A stretch of DNA of 64,000 bases from an uncultured Roseibium sp. (GTDB taxonomy: Bacteria; Pseudomonadota; Alphaproteobacteria; Rhizobiales; Stappiaceae): NCBI RefSeq assembly GCF_963675985.1, contig NZ_OY780958.1, positions 1,240,001-1,304,000 on the forward strand, written 5' to 3'. The notes beneath the pieces are model-generated. The model worked only from the letters and a program-made list of their open reading frames with translations, searched no databases and was not told the origin of the DNA. Positions within the stretch are counted from its first letter, which is position 1. Each line of letters opens with the position of its first letter. The position numbers were made by a program, and so were the translations under genes. This document shows positions 28,071 to 36,032 of this stretch, one piece after another.

Positions 28071-28100
28071 TTGACGGCTGTTGTCGATCTGTTGCTATCG
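28071..28100 (+). promoter_or_regulatory. Candidate promoter of hppA
   Basis: TTGACG at 28071-28076 and CTATCG at 28095-28100 with an 18-base spacer, 94 bases before the hppA start. The match to the sigma-70 type is good for the -35 box and moderate for the -10 box. Confidence 0.5.
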
Positions 28101-28194
28101 TGTGGACCATTGACGCGCCGCATCCATGTGGCGCTGTTTTGGGCTGGCTGAAAAACAAAAAGACAAACGGCCTGCTGCACAAATGGGAGGAATT

Positions 28195-30339
28195 ATGAAC
28201 GAGATAATGATCGTTATCATCGTCTGTGGTCTGTTATCATTGGCATACGGGGCCTGGGCGATCCAATCCGTGATGGCATCGGATGCCGGAACGGAGCGCA
28301 TGCGGGAGATTGCAGGGGCAATCCAGGAAGGGGCGCAGGCCTATCTCACCCGCCAGTACACAACCATTGCCATCGTGGGCGCCGTGGTCTTCGTGATTGC
28401 CTGGCTGCTTTTGTCCGCAACGGCGGCCTTCGGTTTCCTGATTGGCGCGGTGCTCTCCGGGACTGCGGGTTTCATCGGCATGATGGTGTCCGTGCGCGCC
28501 AATGTGCGGACCGCGCAGGCGGCAAGCCAGAGCCTGGGGGCGGGTCTTGAGATCGCGTTCAAGTCCGGCGCCGTGACCGGTCTTCTCGTCGCCGGCCTTG
28601 CACTGCTCGGTGTCGCGGTCTATTTCGCGATCCTGACAGGACCTATGGGCTATGCACCGACGGACCGTGTGGTGATCGACGCCCTCGTTGCCCTCGGCTT
28701 CGGGGCTTCGCTCATATCGATCTTCGCTCGTCTCGGCGGAGGCATCTTCACCAAGGGGGCCGACGTCGGCGGTGATCTGGTCGGCAAGGTCGAAGCCGGT
28801 ATTCCCGAAGACGATCCGCGCAACCCGGCGACGATTGCCGATAACGTGGGCGACAATGTCGGGGACTGCGCCGGCATGGCAGCCGACTTGTTCGAAACCT
28901 ACGCGGTGACCGTGGTCGCCACCATGGTTCTGGCGTCGATCTTCTTCACCGGTGGTGCGGCTATCGATCTGATGCTGCTGCCGATGGTGATCGGCGCGAG
29001 CTGCGTGGTGACATCCATCATCGGCACCTTCTTCGTGAAGCTCGGCTCGAACAACTCCATCATGGGTGCGCTCTACAAGGGCTTCATTGCGACGTCGGTT
29101 CTGTCCGCGGTCGCGCTGTTCATCATCACCTTCTTCTGGCTCGGCTTCGACACGACCTATGAGACATCGGGTGGCACGGTCTTCGCCGCGCGGCACCTGT
29201 TCTACTGCGGTCTTGTCGGTCTGATCGTGACCGGTCTGATCATCTGGGTGACGGAATATTACACGGGCACCAATTTCCGCCCCGTGAAGTCCATTGCTCA
29301 GGCATCGGTGACCGGACACGGCACCAACGTGATCCAGGGGCTGGCGATCTCGCTTGAGGCAACGGCGCTTCCGGCACTGATCATCATTGCCGGTATCCTG
29401 GTCGCGCACTCGCTGGCAGGTCTGTTCGGTATTGCGATCGCCGTGTCCACGATGCTGGCGCTGGCCGGCATGGTCGTTGCGCTCGACGCCTTCGGACCAG
29501 TGACCGACAACGCCGGCGGTATCGCCGAAATGGCGGACCTTCCTGCAGAAGTCCGGTCCACGACGGATGCGCTGGATGCGGTCGGCAACACCACCAAGGC
29601 CGTGACCAAGGGCTATGCCATCGGATCCGCCGGTCTCGGTGCCCTGGTGCTGTTCGCTGCCTATACGGAAGACCTGAAGTTCTTCTCGTCTACGGCAGGG
29701 GAAGGTTCGGTGTTTTACGGCATCAACGTTGAAACGCTGTTCAACCTCTCCAACCCCTACGTGGTTGCGGGGCTGCTCTTCGGCGGCCTGCTGCCTTACC
29801 TCTTCGGCGGTATCTCCATGACGGCCGTGGGCCGCGCAGCCGGATCCGTGGTCGAGGAAGTCCGGCGTCAGTTCAAGGAGAAGCCGGGTATCATGCAGGG
29901 CACGGAACGTCCGGACTACGGCCGGGCGGTCGACATGCTGACACGGGCGGCGATCAAGGAAATGATCATACCGTCGCTGTTGCCGGTGCTGTCGCCGATT
30001 GTCGTATTTTTGGTGGTTCGTGCCGTGGCGACGCCGGCCGATGCCTTCGCCGCGGTCGGCGCCATGTTGCTCGGCGTGATCGTGACGGGCCTGTTCGTGG
30101 CAATCTCCATGACTGCCGGTGGCGGCGCATGGGACAACGCCAAGAAGTCGTTCGAGGACGGCTTCATCGACAAGGACGGTGTCAAGCACGAGAAGGGTTC
30201 AGAGGCCCACAAGGCGTCTGTGACCGGTGATACGGTCGGTGATCCTTACAAGGATACGGCCGGTCCGGCGGTCAACCCGATGATCAAGATCACCAACATC
30301 GTGGCGCTGTTGTTGCTCGCCGTGCTGGCGCATCACTGA
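28195..30339 (+). CDS. hppA: Membrane-bound proton-pumping pyrophosphatase (K+-independent type)
   Basis: Hydrolyses inorganic pyrophosphate and uses the energy to pump protons across the membrane. The start at 28195 (714 aa) follows GGGAGG. About sixteen membrane helices are evident. The pyrophosphate-binding motif DVGGDLVGKVEAGIPEDDPR is followed by NVGDNVGDCAGMAADLFETYA; a second acidic motif is DAFGPVTDNAGGIAEMA. The key residue in the GNTTKA box is Lys468; potassium-independent enzymes have Lys here and potassium-dependent ones Ala. It is followed by a strong terminator. Confidence 0.97.
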   Translation: MNEIMIVIIVCGLLSLAYGAWAIQSVMASDAGTERMREIAGAIQEGAQAYLTRQYTTIAIVGAVVFVIAWLLLSATAAFGFLIGAVLSGTAGFIGMMVSVRANVRTAQAASQSLGAGLEIAFKSGAVTGLLVAGLALLGVAVYFAILTGPMGYAPTDRVVIDALVALGFGASLISIFARLGGGIFTKGADVGGDLVGKVEAGIPEDDPRNPATIADNVGDNVGDCAGMAADLFETYAVTVVATMVLASIFFTGGAAIDLMLLPMVIGASCVVTSIIGTFFVKLGSNNSIMGALYKGFIATSVLSAVALFIITFFWLGFDTTYETSGGTVFAARHLFYCGLVGLIVTGLIIWVTEYYTGTNFRPVKSIAQASVTGHGTNVIQGLAISLEATALPALIIIAGILVAHSLAGLFGIAIAVSTMLALAGMVVALDAFGPVTDNAGGIAEMADLPAEVRSTTDALDAVGNTTKAVTKGYAIGSAGLGALVLFAAYTEDLKFFSSTAGEGSVFYGINVETLFNLSNPYVVAGLLFGGLLPYLFGGISMTAVGRAAGSVVEEVRRQFKEKPGIMQGTERPDYGRAVDMLTRAAIKEMIIPSLLPVLSPIVVFLVVRAVATPADAFAAVGAMLLGVIVTGLFVAISMTAGGGAWDNAKKSFEDGFIDKDGVKHEKGSEAHKASVTGDTVGDPYKDTAGPAVNPMIKITNIVALLLLAVLAHH

Positions 30340-30364
30340 TCCGGATCATCCATAGCAAAAACAG

Positions 30365-30399
30365 AAAGCCCCGGAGCTTGTCGGCTCCGGGGCTTTTTT
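30365..30399 (+). terminator. Intrinsic terminator of hppA
   Basis: A 13-bp perfect stem (AAAGCCCCGGAGC / GCTCCGGGGCTTT) with a TTGTCG loop, followed by TTTTTT. It lies 25 bases after the hppA stop. It faces the stop end of the convergent bamE gene and could serve both directions. Confidence 0.92.
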
Positions 30400-30426
30400 G
30401 GTTCGTCCGGAAGTCCGGGGCCGGTG

Positions 30427-30864
30427 TCAGAGACCCAGGCTCGGGTTCGTCGCGCCCTTCAGGATCTGGCTGAGGAAGCCGTAGTCCGTGCCGCCGGTGC
30501 GGGTCTTGCGGGTGATCAGGTCGATGATCTTGCCGTCCTGGAGACCGTAATTCGCGATATCCCGCACATAGCCATCTTTGTCGAAATAGACCGCGACGAC
30601 CCGCTGCTCGACGATGTCGGGCGCCATGAAGGCCGTGGTTTCGGTGACCTGGGAGATATAATAGTAGGCATCGCCGTTCAGGCTCGACGTGGTCGAGGGC
30701 GACCCAAGCACCAGCTCCACCTGCTCCTTACTGGACCCGACCTGCACCTGGTTCAGCATATCGGAGTTCACGACATGACCGTGGGTGTAGGAGGTCGTGA
30801 AGCAGCCGCCCAGTGGCAGGCTGATCAGAAGCGGAATAATCAGGGCGTGGGCCTTTATCGTCAT
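30427..30864 (-). CDS. bamE: Outer-membrane assembly lipoprotein BamE/OmlA (SmpA domain)
   Basis: Small lipoprotein of the BAM complex that inserts beta-barrel proteins. The start at 30864 gives 145 aa with a type II signal peptide and lipobox LPLGGC (Cys about residue 21). The SmpA/OmlA domain has QVQVGSSKEQVELVLGSPSTTSSLNGDAYYYIS and VVAVYFDKDGYVRDIANYGLQDG. A C-terminal extension (ITRKTRTGGTDYGFLSQILKG) is typical of alphaproteobacterial forms. It is divergent from the cytochrome bc1 chaperone gene, with 162 bases between starts. Confidence 0.92.
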   Translation of the reverse strand: MTIKAHALIIPLLISLPLGGCFTTSYTHGHVVNSDMLNQVQVGSSKEQVELVLGSPSTTSSLNGDAYYYISQVTETTAFMAPDIVEQRVVAVYFDKDGYVRDIANYGLQDGKIIDLITRKTRTGGTDYGFLSQILKGATNPSLGL

Positions 30865-31026
30865 ACTCGTCTCTTGTCTTCCTGTGGGCCGGTCTGTTTT
30901 CCTGACGCGGCAAACCTTGCGGCGCTTTCTTGAATTTCGTTTCTTGGCAAAGTCCCTATCGTGGGATAGGGCACATGGCAATACAAGTTTGTGTCTAATC
31001 GTTTTGAACGGGATCCGGAGATCACC

Positions 31027-31608
31027 ATGCTTTTCGGCCTTTTTCGCCGTCGTCCGCGTGACGGCGAGTACAAGACCTATAGCGAGATCGTGGCTCAAGC
31101 GCGGCAGCCGGTATTTTATACCGATTACCGTGTTCCCGACACGCTGGACGGGCGTTTCGACCTGATTGTCGCCCACGCAGTTGTTTTGTTTCAAAGACTA
31201 GCGGGTGAAGACAAAGCGGTTTCGGAATTCTCGCAGAGCGTGTTCGACCTGTTCTTCCATGATATGGACGCGAGCCTGCGGGAGATGGGGGTGACCGATA
31301 CCCGGGTTCCGAAAAAGGTCAAGGCGATGGGGGAGGCGTTTTACGGCCGAGCGGATGCCTATGCGCCCTGTCTTACAAATGATGATGTCGTCGGTCTTTC
31401 CGATGCGCTCAGCCGCAATATCTATACCGAAGCGCCGGAACCGATCGCGGAACGCGCCCTTGCGCAGTATATGCTGGCCGCTGCGAAGGCGCTCGCGGCC
31501 CAGGACACGGCAGAGCTGATGACCGGCAAGCTGGACTGGCCGGAACCGGCAGCCTTTGCGCCGGGCGAAGAAACAGCGCCCGGCCGAAACGACGGACAAG
31601 ACCAATGA
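31027..31608 (+). CDS. Ubiquinol-cytochrome c chaperone (CBP3 family)
   Basis: Assembly factor related to mitochondrial Cbp3/UQCC1, which helps cytochrome b maturation. The start at 31027 (193 aa) begins MLFGLFRRRPRDGEYK, and CGGAGATCACC precedes it; the GTG-free upstream ATG at 30991 adds 12 doubtful residues. The family box is QSVFDLFFHDMDASLREMGVTDTRVPKKVKAMGEAFYGR. It ends in a four-base ATGA overlap with the DUF177 gene, so the two are translated together. Confidence 0.88.
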   Translation: MLFGLFRRRPRDGEYKTYSEIVAQARQPVFYTDYRVPDTLDGRFDLIVAHAVVLFQRLAGEDKAVSEFSQSVFDLFFHDMDASLREMGVTDTRVPKKVKAMGEAFYGRADAYAPCLTNDDVVGLSDALSRNIYTEAPEPIAERALAQYMLAAAKALAAQDTAELMTGKLDWPEPAAFAPGEETAPGRNDGQDQ

Positions 31609-32174
31609 CAGCTGACAAATTTCCTTTTTCGCACAAGGTGAATGCGGAACGCTTGGGCGACCGCGAAGAGACGATCGTGATTGAACCCGACAAGGCGGCG
31701 CTTGAGCGGATTGCGGAAGCGAACGGGTGTGTGGATGTCGGCAGCCTTCGCGCGGAACTGACCCTTAAGCCCTGGCGCAAGGCCGGTGTTCGCGTGGTCG
31801 GGACGATCGATGCCACCATCACCCAAGAATGCGTTGTCACACTGGAACCGTTCGTTCAGGATCTTTCGGATGAGATTGACAGGACGTTCGAGCCGGTGTC
31901 CAGCCGGCCGCGCCGCCCGCGGGACATCAACGACGAGGGCGAGATCGAAATCGATCTTGAAACGCTCGATCCGCCGGATGTGATGGTGGATGGCGTGATC
32001 GACCTGGGAGCGCTGATCTGTGAACAGCTGGCGCTGAGCATCGATCCGTTTCCGCGCAAGCCGGGCGCCGTGTTCGAACAGGACGAGGAAACAGACAGCG
32101 GCGAGGAAGAGGACAAGCCGTCGCCGTTCGCGGCCCTTGCCAAACTCAAGCAGGACCCTGAGCAGTCCTCGTAA
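31605..32174 (+). CDS. DUF177 (YceD) protein
   Basis: A 189-aa DUF177 protein. Signature segments are LRAELTLKPWRKAGVRVVGTIDATITQECVVTLEPF and IDLGALICEQLALSIDPFPRKPG, the latter being the strongly conserved C-terminal box. In other bacteria YceD is linked to 23S rRNA or L32 assembly and lies by rpmF-plsX; here plsX follows but rpmF is absent. The C-terminus is acidic (DEETDSGEEEDK). It overlaps the bc1 chaperone gene by four bases. Confidence 0.9.
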   Translation: MTADKFPFSHKVNAERLGDREETIVIEPDKAALERIAEANGCVDVGSLRAELTLKPWRKAGVRVVGTIDATITQECVVTLEPFVQDLSDEIDRTFEPVSSRPRRPRDINDEGEIEIDLETLDPPDVMVDGVIDLGALICEQLALSIDPFPRKPGAVFEQDEETDSGEEEDKPSPFAALAKLKQDPEQSS

Positions 32175-32308
32175 ATTAACGGTTGTCACGCGGTTGGAAA
32201 CGGTTATGTTCGCGTGCGTTTGATTGCCTTGCCGGCCTTCCGGCAGGGAGGAACGGGCGATGGCTTTCTCAAAGCCCTGCCTGAAGAGAGCTCCAAAAGA
32301 CCCGGTCG

Positions 32309-33373
32309 ATGGCGAAAACCATTCCAATATCCCTCGATGTTATGGGCGGTGATTCCGGCGCAGAGGTGGTTATCCCCGGTGCGGAGATTGCACTTGTCCG
32401 CCATCCCGACATTCGCTTTATGCTTTATGGCAATGAAAAGGTGGTCCTGCCGCTTCTGGAGAAGTATCCGCGGGTGAGGGATGCCTCGACCTTTCATCAT
32501 TGCGACGTATCGGTCGCCATGGATGCCAAGCCGAGCCAGGCCTTGCGCCAGGGGAGATGGAAATCCAGCATGTGGCGGGCAATCGAAGCGGTCAAAAGCG
32601 GCGATACGGCCGTGGCCGTGTCGGCCGGCAACACCGGCGCTCTGATGGCCATGTCGAAGTTCTGCCTTAGAACCATGGCGAATATCGAGCGGCCCGCGAT
32701 CGCGGCGATCTGGCCGACGGCGCGCGGCGAATCCGTCGTCCTCGACGTCGGGGCGACCATCGGGGCGGATGCGCAGCAACTGATCGACTTCGCCATTCTG
32801 GGGGGCGCCATGGCGCGGGCCCTACAGGGCCTAGAAAGCCCGACCGTCGGACTGCTCAACATCGGCGTCGAAGAGGTCAAGGGGCTGGAAGAGGTGCGCA
32901 CGGCCGGACGGCTTTTGCGGGAAACCAAGCTCAGGAAGCTGACCTATGCAGGCTTCGTCGAGGGGGACGATATCGGCAAGGGAACCGTCGATGTCGTCGT
33001 CACAGAAGGCTTCGCCGGCAATATCGCGCTGAAAACTGCGGAAGGCACGGCAAAGCAGATTGCCGGATATCTGCGTTCGGCCATGAACAGGACGTTCATG
33101 TCGAAGATCGGCTACCTGTTTGCAAAAGGTGCCTTCGACCGGCTTCGGGACAAGATGGACCCGCGCAAGGTGAACGGCGGGGTCTTCCTTGGCCTGAACG
33201 GCATCGTTATCAAGAGCCATGGAGGGACCGATGCCGAAGGCTATGCCGCGGCCATCGATCTTGCCTATGACATGGTGCGCAACGAACTGCTGCACAAGAT
33301 CGCTCAGGATCTGGTGCACTATCATCGCGGCCGCTTTGCGGACGCCGCGGCTAATTCGGAAGGTGATTTGTGA
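32309..33373 (+). CDS. plsX: Phosphate acyltransferase PlsX
   Basis: Makes acyl-phosphate from acyl-ACP for phospholipid synthesis by PlsY. The 354-aa protein has the N-terminal ISLDVMGGDSGAEVVIPGA box, VSAGNTGALMAMSKFCLR in the active site region, and TEGFAGNIALKTAEGTAK and KVNGGVFLGLNGIVIKSHGG near the C-terminus. Length is standard. The stop overlaps the fabH GTG start (GTGA), so plsX and fabH are translationally coupled, as in many bacteria. Confidence 0.97.
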   Translation: MAKTIPISLDVMGGDSGAEVVIPGAEIALVRHPDIRFMLYGNEKVVLPLLEKYPRVRDASTFHHCDVSVAMDAKPSQALRQGRWKSSMWRAIEAVKSGDTAVAVSAGNTGALMAMSKFCLRTMANIERPAIAAIWPTARGESVVLDVGATIGADAQQLIDFAILGGAMARALQGLESPTVGLLNIGVEEVKGLEEVRTAGRLLRETKLRKLTYAGFVEGDDIGKGTVDVVVTEGFAGNIALKTAEGTAKQIAGYLRSAMNRTFMSKIGYLFAKGAFDRLRDKMDPRKVNGGVFLGLNGIVIKSHGGTDAEGYAAAIDLAYDMVRNELLHKIAQDLVHYHRGRFADAAANSEGDL

Positions 33374-34347
33374 GCGTAATCCGTTCGACCGTAATCGGCT
33401 GCGGCAGCTATCTGCCGGCCAAATGCCTGACCAATGCAGAACTTTCCGGCATGGTGGATACCTCCGACGAATGGATCGTTCAGCGGACGGGGATCAGGCA
33501 ACGCCATATTGCAGCCGAAGGCGAAATGACTTCCGACCTGGCCCTCAATGCAGCGCGCGCAGCCCTTGAGAATGCGGGTATGGATGCTCAGGACATCGAT
33601 ACCATCATTCTGGCGACGGCCACGCCCGATTACACGTTTCCGGCAACGGCGGTAACGGTTCAGGCCGGCCTTGGCATCCATCACGGAGCCGCCTTCGACG
33701 TCCATGCGGTCTGCTCGGGCTTCGTCTACGCACTGACCACTGCCGACGCCTATATCCGGTCAGGCATGGCAAAACGGGTGCTTGTGATCGGCGCAGAGAC
33801 ATTTTCCCGGATTCTGGACTGGAACGACAGAACAACGTGCGTCCTGTTCGGTGACGGAGCCGGCGCAGTGGTGGTGGAGACTTCGGAAGGAGCCGGCGAC
33901 ATCGCCGACCGGGGGGTTCTCACATCCCACCTGCGTTCCGACGGCCGACACAAGGAAAAGCTCTATGTGGATGGCGGGCCGTCCGCGACACAGACCACCG
34001 GTCATCTGCGCATGGAGGGCCGCGAGGTCTTCAAGCATGCGGTCGGCATGATCACCGACGTGATCGAGGATGCGTTCAACGAAACCGGAACGACGGCGGA
34101 CGACCTGTCCTGGTTCATACCCCATCAGGCAAACAAGCGGATCATCGATGCGAGCGCAAAGAAGCTCGGTATTGCGCCGGAAAAGGTCGTAACGACCGTC
34201 GACAGGCACGGCAATACATCGGCTGCATCGATCCCGCTTGCTCTTGATACGGCTGTGCGGGACGGGCGGGTAAAGCGCGGGGATCTGGTGCTTCTGGAGG
34301 CCATGGGAGGCGGATTTACCTGGGGTTCCGTTCTTTTGCGCTGGTAG
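33370..34347 (+). CDS. fabH: Beta-ketoacyl-ACP synthase III
   Basis: Condenses acetyl-CoA with malonyl-ACP to start fatty acid synthesis. The 325-aa protein begins at GTG 33370, inside the plsX stop. Catalytic triad boxes: AVCSGFVYAL (Cys about residue 115), WFIPHQANKRIID (His) and DRHGNTSAASIPLAL (Asn). The N-terminal SYLPAKCLTNAEL and TSDEWIVQRTGIRQRH boxes are typical FabH. It precedes ihfA by 142 bases. Confidence 0.97.
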   Translation: MSVIRSTVIGCGSYLPAKCLTNAELSGMVDTSDEWIVQRTGIRQRHIAAEGEMTSDLALNAARAALENAGMDAQDIDTIILATATPDYTFPATAVTVQAGLGIHHGAAFDVHAVCSGFVYALTTADAYIRSGMAKRVLVIGAETFSRILDWNDRTTCVLFGDGAGAVVVETSEGAGDIADRGVLTSHLRSDGRHKEKLYVDGGPSATQTTGHLRMEGREVFKHAVGMITDVIEDAFNETGTTADDLSWFIPHQANKRIIDASAKKLGIAPEKVVTTVDRHGNTSAASIPLALDTAVRDGRVKRGDLVLLEAMGGGFTWGSVLLRW

Positions 34348-34398
34348 TCCGGTTCCGGACAAGCCAGTATAGGTAATGCACCGATCGCAAGACTGGTG

Positions 34399-34427
34399 TT
34401 GACCGTTCCTTTGGGACACAATACCGT
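34399..34427 (+). promoter_or_regulatory. Candidate promoter of ihfA
   Basis: TTGACC at 34399-34404 and TACCGT at 34422-34427, spacer 17 bases, 62 bases before the ihfA ATG. The -35 box is strong and the -10 box weak. Confidence 0.4.
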
Positions 34428-34489
34428 AGGACTTTAAAGCAAGTTCCGTTGCAAAATCAGCCAGATCACTGGCGTTTCGAGGAGGGCTT

Positions 34490-34804
34490 ATGGGTAGCAG
34501 GACTATCACCCGCGCTGACCTATGCGAGGCGGTCTATCAGAAAGTCGGTCTTTCCCGAACGGAATCTTCTGAACTGGTAGAGCGGGTTCTCTCCGAAATC
34601 TCCGAATGCCTGTTGAAGGGAGAATCGGTCAAGTTGTCGTCTTTCGGATCCTTCGTGGTCCGATCCAAAGGCGAACGGATAGGCCGAAACCCCAAGACTG
34701 GCGAGGAAGTGCCGATATCACCGCGCCGCGTTATGGTTTTCAAGCCGAGTAACGTGTTGAAGCAGCGGATAAACGACGCATTGACGGGCTCATCGTCCTC
34801 CTGA
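34490..34804 (+). CDS. ihfA: Integration host factor subunit alpha
   Basis: Sequence-specific DNA-bending protein, acting as a heterodimer with IhfB in replication, recombination and gene control. The 104-aa protein has the HU/IHF fold: TITRADLCEAVYQKVGLSRTES at the start, KLSSFGSFVVRSKGERIGRNPKTGEEVPI with the DNA-intercalating loop, and RRVMVFKPSNVLKQRIN. The ATG at 34490 follows GAGGAGGGCTT. The MerR gene starts 17 bases after its stop, so they are cotranscribed. Confidence 0.95.
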   Translation: MGSRTITRADLCEAVYQKVGLSRTESSELVERVLSEISECLLKGESVKLSSFGSFVVRSKGERIGRNPKTGEEVPISPRRVMVFKPSNVLKQRINDALTGSSSS

Positions 34805-34821
34805 TTGATGTATAAGGCGGC

Positions 34822-35457
34822 ATGAGCTCTCAGGATAAAAGCCCGGACGCTTTTCGAACGATCAGCGAAGTTGCGGATGATCTGGATCTGCCGCAACACG
34901 TGCTTCGTTTCTGGGAAACCCGGTTCTCCCAGATCAAACCTTTGAAGCGCGGAGGTGGACGTCGGTATTACAGGCCCGATGATGTCGAGCTCCTGCGCGG
35001 TATCCGCCATCTGCTTTATGGCGAAGGATATACGATCAAGGGTGTGCAGCGAATCCTGAAGGAACAAGGCGCACGCTTCGTGATGCAGATCTGGAAAGAG
35101 GATGCGATCCCGGTTCCGGTGATGCAGCAGGCGGCAGTCCAGGACGCCCCGAATGTCGATGCGCGAGCGGAACAGCCAGGGCAACCGGAAAAACTGATCC
35201 CTGCGGATGCCGGAACGATCGAGCTTACGGAGGGCGAGGCCCCCCTGCCGAAAGATGTCCTCGCCGATACACATATTCTGAACGCGGAGCCGGCCAAGTC
35301 CGGTGGTTTGCGTTTCATGGAGCGGTTTCGTCCTGAAAAGGAGGGCGAAGGAGCGGCGGGCGCATCCCAGGCTTTGTCCAAGGATGACGTCCGCCGTCTT
35401 CAGGCGACCCTGTTCGAGCTGCTGGAATGCAAGCGCGTTCTGGATCAGGCACGCTGA
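34822..35457 (+). CDS. MerR-family transcriptional regulator
   Basis: A 211-aa protein with an N-terminal MerR winged-helix domain: FRTISEVADDLDLPQHVLRFWETRFSQIKPLKRGGGRRYYRPDDVELLRGIRHLLYGEGYTIKGVQRIL. The remainder is low-complexity, Pro/Glu/Ala-rich, and shows no effector-binding domain; the very C-terminus is a short helix (VRRLQATLFELLECKRVLDQA). The position after ihfA is conserved across alphaproteobacteria. Targets are unknown. It is not obviously LiuR, whose MerR domain would be expected with a ligand domain near isovaleryl-CoA genes. Confidence 0.9.
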   Translation: MSSQDKSPDAFRTISEVADDLDLPQHVLRFWETRFSQIKPLKRGGGRRYYRPDDVELLRGIRHLLYGEGYTIKGVQRILKEQGARFVMQIWKEDAIPVPVMQQAAVQDAPNVDARAEQPGQPEKLIPADAGTIELTEGEAPLPKDVLADTHILNAEPAKSGGLRFMERFRPEKEGEGAAGASQALSKDDVRRLQATLFELLECKRVLDQAR

Positions 35458-35641
35458 GTTTTCCAGAACCTGTTTTCCGTTTCGAAAGAGGCAACGCCTT
35501 CGGAACGGCAGTATTCAATCACTTCCAAACAAAGCTACTGAATTCTTTTATGCCATTTCTTGTCGAGTAGGAGGGCACGTGATACGGTTTTGTTAACCAT
35601 GATCAGATATCTGGTTGTGGTTTGATGCGGAGCGTGTGGCC

Positions 35642-35863
35642 ATGTTTTTAATTCTTATTGCCGCGATTGTATTTTACGCGGCCATGGGTTTGTTATTTTT
35701 CATATTTTCTGTTTCCGAGATGATCGAAAACAGTAACGGCAATGCTGTGAAGATCATTTTCGCCGCCGTATATTCGGCATTCTGGCCGATAACACTTGTT
35801 GCGGTCAGTATCGCTCTTTTCGTGAAGCGGTCGTTTCGCAGAATTGCGACGATTTCCGGCTAA
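35642..35863 (+). CDS. Small two-helix membrane protein, unrecognised
   Basis: A 73-aa protein starting MFLILIAAIVFYAAMGLLFFIFSVSEM with a second hydrophobic stretch IIFAAVYSAFWPITLVAVSIALFV and a basic end (KRSFRRIATISG). The ATG at 35642 is preceded by GCGGAGCG at suitable spacing. The inside-positive ends fit two membrane segments with both termini cytosolic. I do not recognise a family. It lies between the MerR gene and tRNA-Pro; the coding call rests on composition and ribosome site only. Confidence 0.55.
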   Translation: MFLILIAAIVFYAAMGLLFFIFSVSEMIENSNGNAVKIIFAAVYSAFWPITLVAVSIALFVKRSFRRIATISG

Positions 35864-35947
35864 TTCCATTCGGACAATGACCGCTGAAAAAGCGGAAGGC
35901 AGACCAGCACCAAAGCTGGCCAGAATCGTCATATTGTCTGGAATTTT

Positions 35948-36024
35948 TGGTCGGGCAGGCCGGATTTGAACCGACGACCCCTTCACCCCCAGTGAAGTGC
36001 GCTACCAGGCTGCGCTACTGCCCG
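35948..36024 (-). tRNA. tRNA-Pro (anticodon GGG)
   Basis: A 77-nt tRNA with CCA encoded. Acceptor stem CGGGCAG / CTGCCCG is seven perfect pairs; the anticodon stem CTTCA / TGAAG closes a CTGGGGG loop with anticodon GGG, reading CCC and CCU proline codons. The T-arm is GTCGG-TTCAAAT-CCGGC. It lies between the small membrane gene and the ligase-like gene, convergent with the former. Confidence 0.95.
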
Positions 36025-36032
36025 AACGCGCC

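Noticed and set aside
28237..30189. Long minus-strand open frame (650 codons) opposite hppA
   Set aside because: It is the shadow of a highly conserved coding region in GC-rich DNA; its translation is Gly/His/Arg/Asp-rich with no membrane or domain features.
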